Positions 12,425 to 26,454 are shown, numbered from the stretch's first letter. The stretch is DNA of 64,000 bases from Dermatemys mawii (GCA_007922305.1 ML677364.1:14613624-14677623), one strand, 5' to 3'. Program-made: numbers and translations. Notes: generated by a model from the letters alone, not told the origin.

Positions 12425-14802
12425 GTTATTCCAGTCTTTTGTATGAGTGAGTTCCACAACTGTGAGCCAGTTATCATCAAAACTGTCTCCTATGCAAAGG
12501 TCTCACTGTTACAGTTCTGTGGCTCCAGGGGGACATGGCTTTTATCTCTACATCGTAGCATATATTTTTCACTAAAGAGAAACTCTTTAAAACAAATTCT
12601 ACCAAATATTTCTGTACTGGTGATGTATCTTTGATATTGATATTGATTTGTCTGTAAGCTTAGAGAGTTATCTGTATATTTTCCAAGTTGAATGTGTCAG
12701 AAATTCAGATTTTAAATGGTGGAGCTAAATGAGATTTAGTGTGCAATCTGATTCTTTTCTAAAAAGATATTTCCAAGTGATTCTCCTTGTAAGCCTCACA
12801 TCTTTTTAGTGCATGTACTGCCACTTTTACTGGCAACAAAATATAAGTTATTCAGTTTAATAATAAATATTAACAATCTGGTGGAGGAAAGCAATGGAAT
12901 ATTGCTGTGGTTAGATCATTTTTCTGGCTGGCTCTCAGTTCTGTATCTGCTGGTGGAAAATCATCATAAGGACTTTGTAATAATTTCCTCAATAGCTATG
13001 GGCTCTGACATTACTCAGTAGTTGGAAAGCAAGTGTCTCAGTGATATTTTGAAATCAAGCCCTGTAAAATATTTCTTGCAAAAGGCAAAACTAGCAAACT
13101 CTGGAGTCTGATGGTTTTGAAAAGTGGGCTGCATAGGTGAAACAGATTAAAATTCCTTGACAAAAGAAGAAAAGGGGCAGGGAGGTGATGGAGAAGGAAA
13201 AGCAGCTGACGAAGTGCCATAAAGTATGATACAAAGATCTGACACTAATAAATGGACAAAAAGATGGGCCTAGACTAACACCCCTCCTCAGTTCAAAATA
13301 TTGGCAGTGTTTGAGCTCTAATTTGGGTCTGTATCTTTAAAAAAAAAAATCCATAGTGAGATTGAGAGAATACAACCTTGTAATTTATTTTTTCCCCCCA
13401 GAACACTTTCTGATTGCTTTCTCTATTACTAATATTTAGATTCAGGTAATGAAAAGGTGCTGGAGTGAAATGTAATAGTTTTTGCTGCTTGTACAGAGAA
13501 ATCATTGTGTTCCAAGACTAAGCCAAAACTTTGTGCTTGAAAAAGTCGGTAGCCAGGCCACAAACCAGGATTCGCACAATCAGTTAAAACTTGCAGGGGA
13601 AATAAAAAGGCAGTAAAATATCATAATTTTAGTACTAGTAAACAGGACTATGGGAAATGAGAAATACAAATAGAGTAGATGGGAACAAAAGTACTAGTCA
13701 GAAAATAGTTCCATTGTAATGATTGCCTGCTGTGAGCTGAAGCTAAAGCCACTACAAGTGTGCATCTTAGTTAGGAATCAAGTGCATATAAATAGAGTTT
13801 ACCAGGGACTTTGACCCTACTTCCTGCAACCAACAAAAACTCTTAATACACAATAATTTCTACTACTAAGATACCGCAGTTTTTCATTTTAAGATTTTGT
13901 CACATTAATTGTGTACCCTTCTCTGGCTCCTAATTCCTCTGGTTGATATTAGCATATATTAGGTTAGGGGTGAATTGAAACCATGCATTGCTTAGGTAAA
14001 ACATACTCTGTGCACAGAACAAGAGCCACTTTTTCTAAAAGCGAACTGCTGAATTTCCTATATGTGGAAGAAGACAATCAATGGCAAATAAAACACGCTC
14101 TAGCGATTGAGATCCTTTACTTTTAAGGATTCAGAAACTTCAAGCCTACAGATGGCTGGACAATATATTTAGTATGTAAAGTCTGAAAATGAAGGATTTG
14201 ACATAGCCCAGTGAGACAGGGAATATCTGGAATATTGACTTACACACTATATGGCCAAGATCCCAGGGTCTACTTGATGAATGAGCTCCAAGCACTGTTC
14301 TGAGGATCCTTTGCAGCCTGTTCCTTTGAGTTCCAGCTCTCTCCTAGAAATTGCTTCCTTTCTCCGGGGTTGTGAGCCATAACTGAGCTAATGTACAAAG
14401 ACATTTTCTCTCATTTTTGGGGTGGTGGTAGTGGAATATTGGCTACTTACTAATGATTTCCTCTAACTCTGTAATTCAAAATGATGGTTTTTTTAAGAAT
14501 TTGGCAGATGAAATCGGAATTTGGTGCATACATATAATATATGTATGTGCATACTATTGAATAAGCTACTGCTTAAATAGATTATACTGCTAGCTCTGCT
14601 CTTCCATCTCCTGGATGGACTGCCTAGAGCTTACATTCTCTTGAAAATTCCTGACCAGTCTTGCTGCCTCCTCACTTTGACTTGGGCTTTTACTCCTCAG
14701 TGAATTTCCAGGCTCCAGTTGCACTCCTTCTGGTGTCACCACAGCAAGTTGGGAAATGTGTGTTCTTAGCTTGCTAATTGTTTTCATTTTCCATATAAGG
14801 GT
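12425..14802. other. AT-rich stretch, nothing recognised
   Basis: Several domainless open frames below 75 codons. No repeat family identified with confidence. Confidence 0.5.
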
Positions 14803-15566
14803 TAGGGTGACCAGGTATCTGTTTTTTGATTGGAACAGCTGGTCAAAAAGGGACGCTGACGGCTCCAGCCAGCTCCGCCAACCGGGACATTAAAAGTCCA
14901 CTAGCGGTGTTGAGGTGTTAAGGCAGGCTAGTCCCCACCTGTCATGGCTGGCATCACGCTGTGCCCTGGAAGCGAACAGCAGGTCCAGCTCCTATGCGGG
15001 GCAAGGGCGGGGAAGGGCTCTGTGCATTGCCCCTGCCCTGAAACATTCCCAGCCACTGGGAGCTGGTGGAGGGGTGGATGGTGCCAGCAGGCGAGAGCAG
15101 CGTCTGGAGCCTCCTGCTGACCTGTCCCCGCTGCCTAGGACCCGGACTTGCTGGCTGCTTCCGGGGCATGCTCAGTGGCAGCCATCCAAGGTCAGCCCAG
15201 GCTGCAACCCCGAGCCCCAATCCCCTGCCCCAACCCTGAGTCCTCCAAAACCTGGAGCCCGCTCCTGCATCCCAAACCCATAATTCCCCCCCCCCCCACA
15301 GATCCCAACTCCCTGACCCACCCTGGAGCCCCCACCCACACCCTGAAGCCCTCATTTCTGTCCCCACCCTGGAATCTGCACCCCCAGCTAGAGCCCTCAC
15401 CTCCTCCTGCACCCCAACCCCTGCCCCAGCCCCGGGAAAGTGAGGGTGGGGGAGAGCGAGCCACTGAGGGAGGGGGAATGTAGTGAGCAGAGGGTGGGGT
15501 CTCAGGGGCAGGGAAGGGGAGGGCTAGAGTGTTTGGCTTTGTGTGACTAGAAAGTTGGCAACCCTA
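14803..15566. mobile_element. hAT-like non-autonomous element, GC-rich interior, 8 bp TSD
   Basis: The left terminus is tagggtgaccaggtatctg and the right terminus is gttggcaacccta, an eroded inverted repeat. Flanking 8-mers are ataagggt (14795-14802) and ataaggga (15567-15574), 7 of 8 identical, the duplication length expected for the hAT superfamily. The 764 bp interior is GC-rich with C runs (15288-15298) and no transposase. The 122- and 152-codon frames here are overlapping antisense frames in low-complexity GC-rich DNA, not genes. Same family as the elements at 42061, 46454 and 48874. Confidence 0.75.
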
Positions 15567-16114
15567 ATAAGGGACCATTTGTCATTAGGGATTAATGGGC
15601 ATAGGCCTCACCAAAAATACCGCGGGCTGTGTTGTGTGTAGAAACTGCGTAGTGTGGTTGATATACTTCAGAATGAAGTATTGCTGGTGGGTCTGGAGCT
15701 ACAATACACCTGGCCCTACATCACTGCTGGCAGCAGAAGGGGGCAAGAAATATAGGTTTATGTGGGACTGAGCATAGGGCTCCCTGTGCAGCCTCCCTGC
15801 AGCTTCCAGCTCAGAATCCCCAAAGCACATGGCCGCAAGCAGCAGTGGGAAATGATGCAGAGCAGGGAATACAGGCTTCCATGGAGCTAGTTTAGATTAG
15901 CCATACAGTTCGGAACATAGGGCTTCCTGCTCCCATGATCCTTCCCTGCTGCCTTTGCTCCTGCTCCTCCAATCCAAGAGCAAGTTTCTGGGCTAGGGAA
16001 TAAGGAAGTTTTGAGCCCAGTGTGTGCGCATGTAGGAGAAATGTTCTGAGTCTGGCTTTGCCAGGTGAGAATGGTTCTGAACAGTGGAGAATTTGGGTAT
16101 AAAGAAGAACAAGG
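15567..16114. other. Unassigned stretch
   Basis: Moderately GC-rich sequence with no domain-bearing frame and no repeat that I can name. It may be a weak older repeat joined to the CR1 tail that follows. Confidence 0.4.
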
Positions 16115-16375
16115 AGTAATGGTCTCAAGTTGCAGTAGGGGAGGTCTAGGTAGGATATTAGAAAACACTATTTCACTAGGAGGGTGGTGAAGCACTGGAA
16201 TGGGTTATGTAGGGAGGTGGTGGAATCTCCTTCCCTAGAGGTCTTTAAGGTCAGGATTGACAAAACCCTGGCTGGGATGATTTAGTTTGGAATTGGTCCT
16301 GCTTTGAGCAGGGAGTTGGACAAGATGACCCCCTGAGGTCCCTTTCAACCCTGATATTTGATGATTCGAAGAGGA
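16115..16375 (+). mobile_element. CR1 3' end, plus strand
   Basis: The 3' part of a CR1 is clear. A cactatttcactaggagggt block is followed by aagcactggaatgggttat, then tggtggaatctccttccct, then the terminal gatgaccccctgaggtccct and ttcaaccctgatatttgatg. The 5' part is truncated. The last few bases (tgatgattc) are the short 3' terminal repeat unit typical of the clade. Confidence 0.92.
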
Positions 16376-19300
16376 ACTGCTGAACCTGGGGAAATAGGAC
16401 TGTGTGTGTGTGTGTCTGAACAAGTGAGGTTGTGGTTGGAGGGAGCTGAGTTGGGATTGGGATAAAATGGGCTGGCATAGCTGAGTGCAAGGAAAGAATG
16501 AAGTCTCTGAATGACATCACAGATGACTCTGTATGGTAGAGTAAGAGTGAGATTGGAGGAGGAGAGGATGGAACTAGGAGAGAGCACAGCGGAATAAATA
16601 CTGTTATCTCTGACCCTACCCTTTACTGCAAAATGTTTGCATTTTTCCTTCTGAAAGGAGGTGGTTGGGAGAAGGCACCCCCTTTCTTCCCATTTTCCAC
16701 TCAGATTCCCTTATCCCCCAGCAAATGCTTCCATTTAACAATTCTCAACCACAATATCCTAGTTTTTAACTGTGAGAATATGACCCACCTTTAGGGAAAG
16801 GGCGACAAGGCTGATTGCATCCTGCAAACCCCACTACCAATTTTGGGCTTGTGCCCTTAGGGCTGGTCAAAAGTCTTCTGTAACAACTGATTGTTGAAAG
16901 AAAATGGCCTTTTGATTAAACAGCATTTTTCATAGGTGTCTGTGTTCTATGGAAAATTTTGAGTTTTTATTAAAAAGCAAAACACACTGAAACCAAAAAA
17001 AGATTCTGTTTCTATGTGAAAACTGAAACACACTTGGAAATGCTGTTCCTGTGCCTCAGTAGTTATAGTTCAGCTGCCTTATGCCCTTGTTAGTCTCTTT
17101 GGGTCAGATTCCTCATGATGCACTGTGGTGGCTCACCAAGAGGGGAGACCATGGTGTATCATGGGAAAAGCAATCAGGAAGCCAACCCCATAGAGGAGAC
17201 TGGGGACATGAAACACTCTGAGTTACCACGGCAGCAGTTCCACATACAAATTTTTGGGTCTTTAGCTGAAAATTGTTTCCCCCTGAAAATGAACAGAAAA
17301 TATCATTGGAAACAAATTTATATCTGTCATAATTTTCCACAAGAAACAAAAACACTTTTTTCCAACCAGCTCTACTCATCACCACTGTTTTCCTCTCAGC
17401 TCAAAGAGAAATCATGTCGTTACTTGCTTCCTTTCACTGCAAAAGCAGGAATGTAAATTTACCTTGGATAGAGCAGGAACCAAAGTCTGATATTGTTTGG
17501 GTATCTGCCAGGAAGGATGTGCCTGATCAGTTAATCAATTCATCTAGCTTCTGCGGGGCAGAGTATTGTGAAGAAGCCTTAACAGGAAAGTGAACTGGTT
17601 TCATGGTGATGCCTTGAATGGAGCCAGTTAAAATTCTAAAGCATATTTGTGAAGATCAGCACAAAATCTTAATAAATCTTGGTTTTAAATATACCAGTTG
17701 AATATAGATTATTTTTAAGTAAAGTCACTGAAATACATCCTTGAAGGGAGGACAGTCACTAATGTCTTGCAAGGAACAATAAGGGAAACACCTATCCTGG
17801 AGCAGTGACTTAAGGCAATCCCTCTAGGAAATGCCACCCAGAAACAGGCACTGGCCAGTAGAGGTACGGGGAAAACCAGCAGACTACAAAGAGCAGCAAA
17901 ATAGGGGACCATATACTAATGACTACCTTAATTTTTAGACACCTTTAAGAGTATATTGGTTCATGCATCAGTATAAGAAAGCATATTTAGCCTGCAGTAT
18001 TCAGAGATGATAGTTGAATGCTAGCTTCCTGGTGCTTATAAGTCTACAAACACCTCCCAGTGGGTACTCAGCACATGAGTGAGTGCATTATTTTTAGTGT
18101 TGGGCTTGAATCTCCAGTCTGGACTTTCCCAATGTGGTTTCACCCAATTGCTAAATATATTACTGCTAGTAGCAGGTTGTAGCCAATTAGTTCCTTTTAT
18201 CATTGAAATGTGTTTTTGTCAAAAAGATAAAAGAAACTATCTCAACATCTGCTGTTTTCAAGTACAATAATGTGAAAAAACCCACAATGCAGATACAAGC
18301 AGCTATGACCTTGGTGGAGTACAGTTGCAACAACAAGGCTCTGGGTAGAAACCATTTCATTTTGTTCTCGGACCTTCACAGAAGTAAAAACAATGATATG
18401 TACAGATTGAAAAAGGAGTGCCTGGAAAGCAAATGGGCATGTGAGAACTTTTACAGATATCCATGTATATTGGATTCATCTACACTGGTAACAGATCGTA
18501 AACTTGTAACACTTGGAAAAGACCTGGATCAGACTTAGATGTCAAACATGTTTTTATCTGAACATTTTATGTGCAGAAGAAAGATTCAATAGTACTATTC
18601 CATAGCAGAACTGATAAAGGAAAGATAGCTTTGAATTGCATAACCATAATACTGCCAGCAAATTTCTAGAAATCTCATAAGCTACAAAAAATAGAGTATA
18701 CAAGGCTAGAGATAGCACCACACGCCCAAGATGACTCAAAACTCTTGTTTTGATTAAGGGGTCTTTTTTTCCCACATGAATCTGAGATCTGTTGTTTTTA
18801 AAAACAAAATTAAAAAAAGCACCACCACCGTGTGATGTTACATGCCATGCATTACGGAGGTTGAGCATCATCAGGTCTATTAAAACACACAATCTTTTTT
18901 CTTTCTTTTTTTTCTTTTTTTTTTTTTTTGGCAGCAGCATGCAGAAGAATATTTTCTGAATAAGATAGGACTGTGTTTTCTTTAGAGCAACTGTATGCTA
19001 GGACCAACAAACCACACTGTTAGCCAAGTAAGTGTTGCAAGACTTTGGGATCTGTTTTGTAATGAATCCCTATCCCATGGCGGTCTTGATCTTACAGTTC
19101 CTAGCAAAGTGCAGCCTTGGAAGGATGAGATTTTTATCAGTAAATGTTGATTTCAATGTACATATTCAAAAAATATTTCCATTGATGATGACAAAAATTT
19201 ACAGATAGGCAGAGTAAGAAAAAAGCTATTTGAGAACAACAGTTTGATTTAAGGATATTTACTTGTATATATTTGACATGTGATGTTGACAATTTGTGTT

Positions 19301-19959
19301 TTAATGGTTATAAAGCTTTAACTTTTTGAATCTCAATGTCTGTTGTCATGAAATAATTGACTGACTCCCCCTGCCCATAATTTCCTGCAACTGTGAACAT
19401 TTAAATAAATAAATAAAAAATCCTTAAAGCCTATGATTTTACATCAGTGTGAATTTAAATTGATTAAAAATAAAAATGCTTAAAAATAAACAATATTATC
19501 CATCAAAATTATTAAAAAATTAATTTCTCCCAAGCCTAATTACATGTAAACAGGAAATTCAATATGAATCTCTGATGAAGTGCTTTGGATACTGGAGCTG
19601 TGTGGTATTAGAGCAGCCACCTAGGAAGGCAAAGATGTTGAAACATAAGCAGTGAAGAAAAGTGAGTAGAATACAATATACTCCTTGCCTATCTCTCCCC
19701 CATTTGAGGGTCTTTTTGAAAATTTACACAAGCTTTTGAACTATTCCCTACTATTATATTCTTATATTTTCTCCAGCTAAAACTTGTTAGTTTTGACTTG
19801 TGCTTCAACAGCATTTTAGCAGATGTTTCTGGTTTGACACTGAGCCTTTAGGCTCAAAGCTGATTCAATACAATTTCTTTCGCCATAGGAGGGCAGCTAG
19901 TAAGTGTCTATTTACAGCACTTATATGCATCCCCCATATAGCAGTAATTCCATATATTA
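16376..19959. other. AT-rich stretch, no gene recognised
   Basis: Contains a short GT tract near 16403-16416, a long T-rich tract at about 18894-18929 and an (AAAT)n run at 19401-19420. The open frames of up to 128 codons are domainless; the one on the minus strand at 18554-18940 begins by translating the T tract as polylysine. Confidence 0.5.
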
Positions 19960-20214
19960 GAGTCTGGTCTTCACTAGGGCGGGGTGAGTCACGTAGCTGA
20001 AGTCGGCGTTTCTGCAACAGACTTACCTCCCGTCCTCACGGCGATGGCAATCGGTGGCGTGCTCCCCCATCGACTCCGGCTTACTCCTCCGGGGGAGCTG
20101 GAGTTCCAGAGTCGACGGGGCCAGCACTAGCGATCGATTTCTCGCGTCCTCACAAGACGCGAGAAATCGATCACTAAAACATCGACCGCTGCCTGCGGTG
20201 GTGAGGACGTACCC
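19960..20214. mobile_element. Harbinger-like palindromic MITE
   Basis: Termini are gagtctggtcttcac on the left and gtgaggacgtaccc on the right, imperfect inverted repeats. The interior carries gctgaagtcggcg, several tcgac/gtcga steps and a strong central palindrome: arms 20132-20148 and 20156-20172 are perfect 17 bp reverse complements around a 7-base loop. The copy at 36119-36400 has the same layout. Non-autonomous, no coding sequence. The bases next to the termini are tta on the left and taa on the right, so the target duplication is not clean. Confidence 0.65.
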
Positions 20215-21013
20215 TAAGTTTCAAAACTTAGTAGCCATTCACTATGGAATGTGTTGTGCAAATTATATCTTGATTGTTTTTCTGGCCGCCATGAACATTT
20301 TATTGGTACCATTTTATCTGGCTGAGTGATCTCAAAATTCTTCATAAAATGTAAACAAACTGCTTTTTGTTTTAAATAAAATTTATGAAAGCTCTGCAAC
20401 AATAACCCATCAAAAGTCCTATTATTTTAACAGCAATGAAATCTAACAAATTGATTGAATTATCTAGAAATACCCTTTCCAAAAATGCCTGAAAAAGTCT
20501 TACTGCTCTTTATAATGTTGTACCAGCAGTTCATTCATCAATTAACATATTCCTAGGTTTATGACAGAGCCATAAAACAAAATTATTATGGGCCAAAAGT
20601 GCTGATTGGCTTAGGGGATCTGCAATGAGATTTAGATCTCTTTTTACCTATATTCACCATTCAAAATCCATCTCGGTGCAGAGTAGAGACAAACCAACAC
20701 TCCATTCCTGCAAATACTAATGCAAATGCTTGATTTACACAGGAGTGACACCTTTGTTAAAATGCTAGAATCTAATCCAAACAATACCATATTTAGAGAA
20801 TTGAAATCTAGATCTGAATCTGAACATTTCCCAGATGTCGTTTATTAAGGAGAAAGTTTGAATTACTAATTTTTATCTGAACCTAGCTATATACCTGAGG
20901 GGGTTGCTTTGGGTACGTCTCTAGCCAAAGGATTGGAGACTGGTGCCCTCTTATGGCCTTCTTATGGTAGTGTATGTGAAACATATTGTCTGGGTACACT
21001 GCAAGGACAGGAG
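20215..21013. other. AT-rich stretch, nothing recognised
   Basis: At 20916 a gggtacgtctctag string resembles one terminus of the preceding MITE family, but no partner terminus was found. Otherwise no feature. Confidence 0.45.
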
Positions 21014-21305
21014 CAGTAGCGTAGCTAGGGGGTGGGGGGAATCAGGGAGAATGGCCACTCTCCCTGAGCCCAGAATTCCAAAAGTGGCGCCTTTTGAACT
21101 CAGCGGTATGGGGGCTGGCTGCAGCAGGCTTGTGCTTGGGGTAGCCAACGCTGGGGGGTGGAGCGCCATCCATGATTGGGGCGGCACGCCAGTTCTTCTT
21201 TCAGTGGCATTTCGGCGGCCATACACGTCATTTTGGCTTCAACTTCAGGTTTCTTTTTTTATTTTTCAGCTGGTCCCCCCATGTTAAAACCTGGCTACGC
21301 TACTA
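21014..21305. mobile_element. Short TIR element with CAGTAGCGTAGC ends
   Basis: The left end cagtagcgtagctaggg and the right end cctggctacgctacta form an inverted repeat with few mismatches, enclosing a moderately GC-rich 292 bp body. The flanking 8-mers (gacaggag and gacttgtt) share only four positions, so an 8 bp target duplication is not demonstrated. hAT is the likeliest superfamily by terminus style; this is inference. The body contains a ttggggcggcac motif also related to the 820-900 region. Confidence 0.6.
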
Positions 21306-21740
21306 GACTTGTTATGGGTTTTAATGAGGCTGCAAGTTTATTATATAGATGTCTGGGACTGCCTCGCAGATAAAGTGTACAGTGCAGACAAATCCATGCT
21401 TATTCACATCAATTCTCTGGAGCTTCTACCCCTTTGTTTCCATCCAGGACCCCAGCCAACCCATGGCTTGGACCTTACCATTCACCACCCTCGTAAGCGG
21501 GTTAAGGAGGGCTATGAGAACTGGGGGGGGGTGGGTATTGGCTCCCTGCTGTATCAGTCATAGGAGTCCCCGAACCCCCTCCCCCTTTCTGTTCCTTTAT
21601 CCAGTACCTCCTTTTAAGTCCTTTACCAGGACATTTATCTGGTCACTGTCTGCCCTCCCTATGGAGTCTCTGGCCTCTCTGCCAAAGTGTGCTAATCCTG
21701 ATATAGATCGATAGGGCCTGGTTCTCCATTGACTTGTATG
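21306..21740. repeat. Dispersed repeat also present at 54970-55050
   Basis: The first 80 bases (aggctgcaagtttattatat, a tctgggactgcc block, then agataaagtgtacagt) are matched closely at 54985-55050. The rest, with a ggaccccagccaacccatgg block, is not matched in the second place. Two copies with different lengths show that this is a mobile or processed repeat, but I cannot assign it. The 121-codon frame at 21349-21714 falls inside it and has no domain. Confidence 0.5.
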
Positions 21741-24700
21741 GCCATTTACACCAGAGCACGTCATTCTGATCTGGTAGCATTCAAGAGAAGTGACGGTTAG
21801 GAAACCTGAAATAGTGAGCGGGCACCCACCAGAGTGCCAAGGGGCATGTGTGTCAAAGAAGACGTTAACATTTAGCTTGGAACGGTGACCCTAAGTACCT
21901 GTAACTCCCCTAGACTTCAGTCTTCCGATGCTGAAGTGGGTAGCAGCAGAGAAGCAGAGGTGCAGATCAGGTCTGATTCCTAATCCTCAACACGCAGTCA
22001 GATCAAGGATTTATGTGAAGTACATGTGTCTATCCCCTTTCTCTAGACAAATCAACAATAACAAATTTAACAACACATAACATTCCTGACCTTCAGAATT
22101 ACACGGCCATAAAGGCCATTACTTTATTTGTATCTCTTCATTTAATTGCTCTTACGATGTGCTTTATATGTACATATATGTTTAAATGTGGGCCACAGAG
22201 GGCCACTACATATTTTTATAAGGAGGTTAGGGTTGTGTCTTCAGTCAAATCTGTTTTGAATTTGTAGTTTTTCCTTATTTATTACATTATCACTTATAGG
22301 GTGAAAAAACAACATATAAATAAGTCACCCATTAAATTCCATATGTTGGTGTCATAACTCTGAGGCCTTCCCAGTAATCTCATCTGAGGAGTTCACATCT
22401 GAGACTTTTTACTGTATTCAGCACAGATGTCTATGACATCACTGTTCTTTGGGAAATACAGACTAACTATATTATTGCAGGATTAACCTGGTATATGTTT
22501 ATGTTTAACATGTACCCTGAGAGCAAATTGCATGTGTTCTTTGAAAAAAAGAACAAGTTGATAGAGTTCAACTAACTTTGATTGTCAGATGTGATCCTGA
22601 AACCACCAAACAAAATACAATTACACTAATTTGACCTATATACTGCAAAAAGCTCTATCAGCTTGATTTCAGTCTCCAAGAAAAATGTTTCATTTATTGA
22701 AATAAGATTTCTCTATGCTTACTGTATCTTATAATGTTATCCTGTAATGGAAATTTAAAATAAGCATTAGCACAGAGTGGGATTTGTATTGTTGACCTAA
22801 ATACTGCTTCCGCTGATGTCAATGGTAAAACTCCTGCTGACTTCAATGGGAAACAGAGAGAGGCCAGTGCTGAGTGTTTTTGAAAATCCCACCCACAATG
22901 TTTAAAATAAAAATCTGAACATTACAGAGACAACGTCAGTAAGCATCAGAAGTCCATATCAATACAAGCAAATATGAGCATCTGATCTGGAAATTCAGGA
23001 GTAACAATTTTATTCTATTTCTTATTTATTTTGCAAAAGGTAAGTATTTTCTCTTCATTATTGCATTTGTGATATATGAATATGATAAATGATTAATGTA
23101 AAACATTCATAGTTTCATCCATAATGCTTCATGAGCTGAGATCTTCCCACTGTATGTATTTTGTGTAAGGAGCTGTTCCTCCCAGATTATCTCAAAAATT
23201 GCTATTTTTACAGTGAAAATTCAAATGCCATTACAAAAATCAAAACTCTTGTTTAAAGTATCCTGTGTTGACTTTACATAATGAAGTCACAGCTGCTTAC
23301 ATCTCATCAGTTCCTGATTTAACAACAAAAGCAGATCCATTGTTTCCTGGTAATAAAATAACTTGGGAAGCATTCTTGAATTCTTCTCTCCAAATACCCC
23401 TCTATTATTACCTGAACAAATGTTAATTTTGTTTTGGGATCAGCCATATTTCTTACCACATCTTGTGGTCACATTTATATTGAATTCCTTCTTATATCTG
23501 CAATGTCTGTTCTACCTTAAGTGTGACAGTCTTCTTGCCCACAAACTGTCAGTGCTGATAAATAAGTAATTCATTCATATACCATTCATATTATCTAATA
23601 AATATGAATATGGTCACTTAAGTCCTATTTTTTTAAAAGCATTTAAGCATATATTTAAGTCTTATCAAAGTCAGGGCTTATTTGAATGGAACTAGAGTAG
23701 GAGTTATTTGTAAGTTCATCAAGTTTAAATTTACTTTTATTTACATGAAAACCTTCAAAATTAGATTGCCAATAGTGAAGAATCAAAAGTCTTCATAGTC
23801 TTCAGGTTCTTCAGAGTTTGTGTTTTGAAGCTTACCTTACAGAAGTTTGGCTGCTTAGTTAGAACTTACCTATGTTAAGCCATTGCTTGGGTCTTTAAAA
23901 TTAGGCTTAAAATCAGGCTTTTATACTGTTTCTGATACAGCCTCATGGAATGAAAATGACCTTTTAGGTTTGAATTTCATAGGTTCATTTTACATGTAAC
24001 TTGAAAGTCAAACTAAGGTATTTTCCATTCTCCTTGGCTTAAGCTCAGGAAAACAAAGAGAAATTTGAGTCTATTGTGTCTATTGTATGCCCAGCTGGGT
24101 TTGATTAGACTGAAAAGCTATACATTTCAGTTTTGACTAGCCCCTTCTGTGTAAGGCTTCCAGTCTCACCTAACTACAGTCAATATCCCACTGAGTCTTG
24201 CTTTCTATAGTGCAGGATCACTCATCCTTGGTGTTAAGTCTATTGACGTCAATGGATTTACACTGTGATGAATTTGGCCTCCTAAGTATCATTAGAAAGA
24301 GGTCATGGACAACAATATGTCATTATCGCTATTTTTATTATTGTTTGATTTAGCTTCCCATGCTATGGAGCTTTAACACTGTACCACTGACGAGGCAAGG
24401 TTAAGAAATGAAGATGGGTGTCTTTAGTTTTATGTTGAAATGAGAGCCAGCTAGGTGTATATCTCTTGGAAGAACACTGGTTCCCCCAATTCTCTCCAAA
24501 AAGCGGGAGGGTTTAAACTGGATAAAGATGTTACGTTAAGAAAATGAGAAATTAAGAAACAAATCATGAATAAAATATAAAGGCGTAAATGAAATATGAA
24601 CATGGTTTGAATCATGATGAAAAAAGATCATTTTCCGTTTTTTAGCTTGACTCTCCATTGGTATTACCAGATGTTACTGCCCCCGTCTCCCACATTCTCA

Positions 24701-26454
24701 CCCTATATTTAGGGTGCTCTTTTGCCACCTATAAGCATGATATTCTATGAAGCAGAAGTTCTAAATCTAGACAAAGACTTAAAGTATACAGCCTGGGTAT
24801 TAATACATTGATTTTTTTTTCAGCCAGCATTATGGAAAGCTTTTCATAATGTTTACCTACATATCTTTTGAAGTTGTATTGTACATCTAGTTTCAATACT
24901 ATCAGATCAGATGCTATGCTCTGCTTATAGGCCTCAAAAGCATTTAACACACTCATGGTTATTTCATTGACTTTAATAACTGATTCTTATTAATTTAAAT
25001 TCAGTTTAAGTTGAGTATCTACTTGCATGGAAGTATTAGATATAGGAATGCTAGGAGTAACATGAGGTCCTTGATTTGTGTGTGTGCATGTAATTACACA
25101 GAATGCTCGTTTAGTTCCTAACTATTTTATAGCAGCACTGGTATCTCATCTTTGAGAGCAAACTGAAAAGTTTGGATGATCATTTTTTTCCCTTTATTGC
25201 TCAATATAGAAAGTATATTTTGAGAAGCATCTGACAAAACACCAGTCAATTCAATCCTCATGATTAATAACTTAATTTTAGTTTCTATGTGAGCCAGTTA
25301 ATTTGCTATCATCATCCAGCTTGCTCAGAGATATGCAGAAAATTTATCTTAAGAAAAAAAATCCCCTTAGTGTGACAGTCACGTGTGAAATATGAAAGAA
25401 ACTAGTCAGGAAGAGCCAATTCTAAACAGATAAAATATTAACACATTTCAATTCCATACATAATACATACCAATTTTATAGATCGTTCAAATTTTTCAGT
25501 GCCCAATAATTCAAGTGTTTCCTTTCATTCATTGTTTTCTTTGATAAAAATCAAGATACTGTTTCAATCAAACCTTCCCATTTCTCTTTTGTGTGTGTGT
25601 GTATTTAAAATGGATATACTAACAATAAAATACTATTACAGTCTGGCTATATTTGGTAGCTATTCTACACATCAAAAAATATTTTTTTTTAATTGTCACG
25701 TGTGGTAGTATAGACTTTTACAGGTCTTCCATAATTGAAATGGCCTCTAAGCATTTCTATTCACATTCTGAAAAATACCAGCTATCTATAATGAAAAGGT
25801 AATTACAGTTGGGTTAAGTATTTAGATATTTAGACGTAATGTACCTGAAAGTATTATGGACAGATGATAGTCTCCCCATAGTTTAAAGTGGCAACCAGAT
25901 TGCTTTTTAAGTCGTATTTTTATTCTCCCACAGCTTTAGCTAGCAAAATTGGTTTGAAAATTGCCAGCTGTGAGGTAAGCCTGCTGCTGGACCCAAACTG
26001 CAACAGCTTAGCTCCACCAGTTTCTCCCTCAAGCAGAACCAGTGCTAGGGGGAACACAAGGTAACAGTGAAAGAACACTGGTCCTGGAAACCACATACCA
26101 GCTGTCTTACTGGTATCCTCAGTTATTTAAGGTCAAATTGTGAATTATTTACAATGAATAACACCTTACTTCTCAAAGAGTACCATTGATTTCCATAGGG
26201 CCATATAAGTATAAATGTACTATGCAAGGTAAGGATTTCACAGTGTAATGTTTTAATGGGTACTGATTATGCTTTTGGCATTTTGAATTGTTTTTTCCTC
26301 ATTTGTACTAGACTTAAGCTACTGGAGGAAGGGACCATGTCTCTTTTATTGTTTACAGATGCTTATAGTGCATCAGAGGCAATTTCTAGTGTTTTAACCA
26401 AAAGAAAGGGAATTAACAGATCTGGGTTCTGTTCCATGTTCTCCCACAGTCATC
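21741..26454. other. AT-rich stretch, no gene recognised
   Basis: Long unique-looking stretch. Traces of the recurring motif occur at about 22812-22852 (two tcaatgg steps) and 24240-24257 (ttgacgtcaatggattt). A GT tract lies near 25590-25602. Open frames are below 80 codons and domainless. Confidence 0.5.

Noticed and set aside
14954..15483. Overlapping 152-, 122- and 111-codon frames
   Set aside because: They lie inside a GC-rich hAT-like element, overlap one another on both strands and are low-complexity Gly/Pro-rich translations.
17115..17170. Imperfect inverted repeat around atgatgcactgtggt and accatggtgtatcat
   Set aside because: Only about 11 of 15 positions pair; no family features or duplication to support an element.
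20916..21010. Possible extra MITE opening with gggtacgtct
   Set aside because: No matching inverted end and no duplication within several hundred bases.
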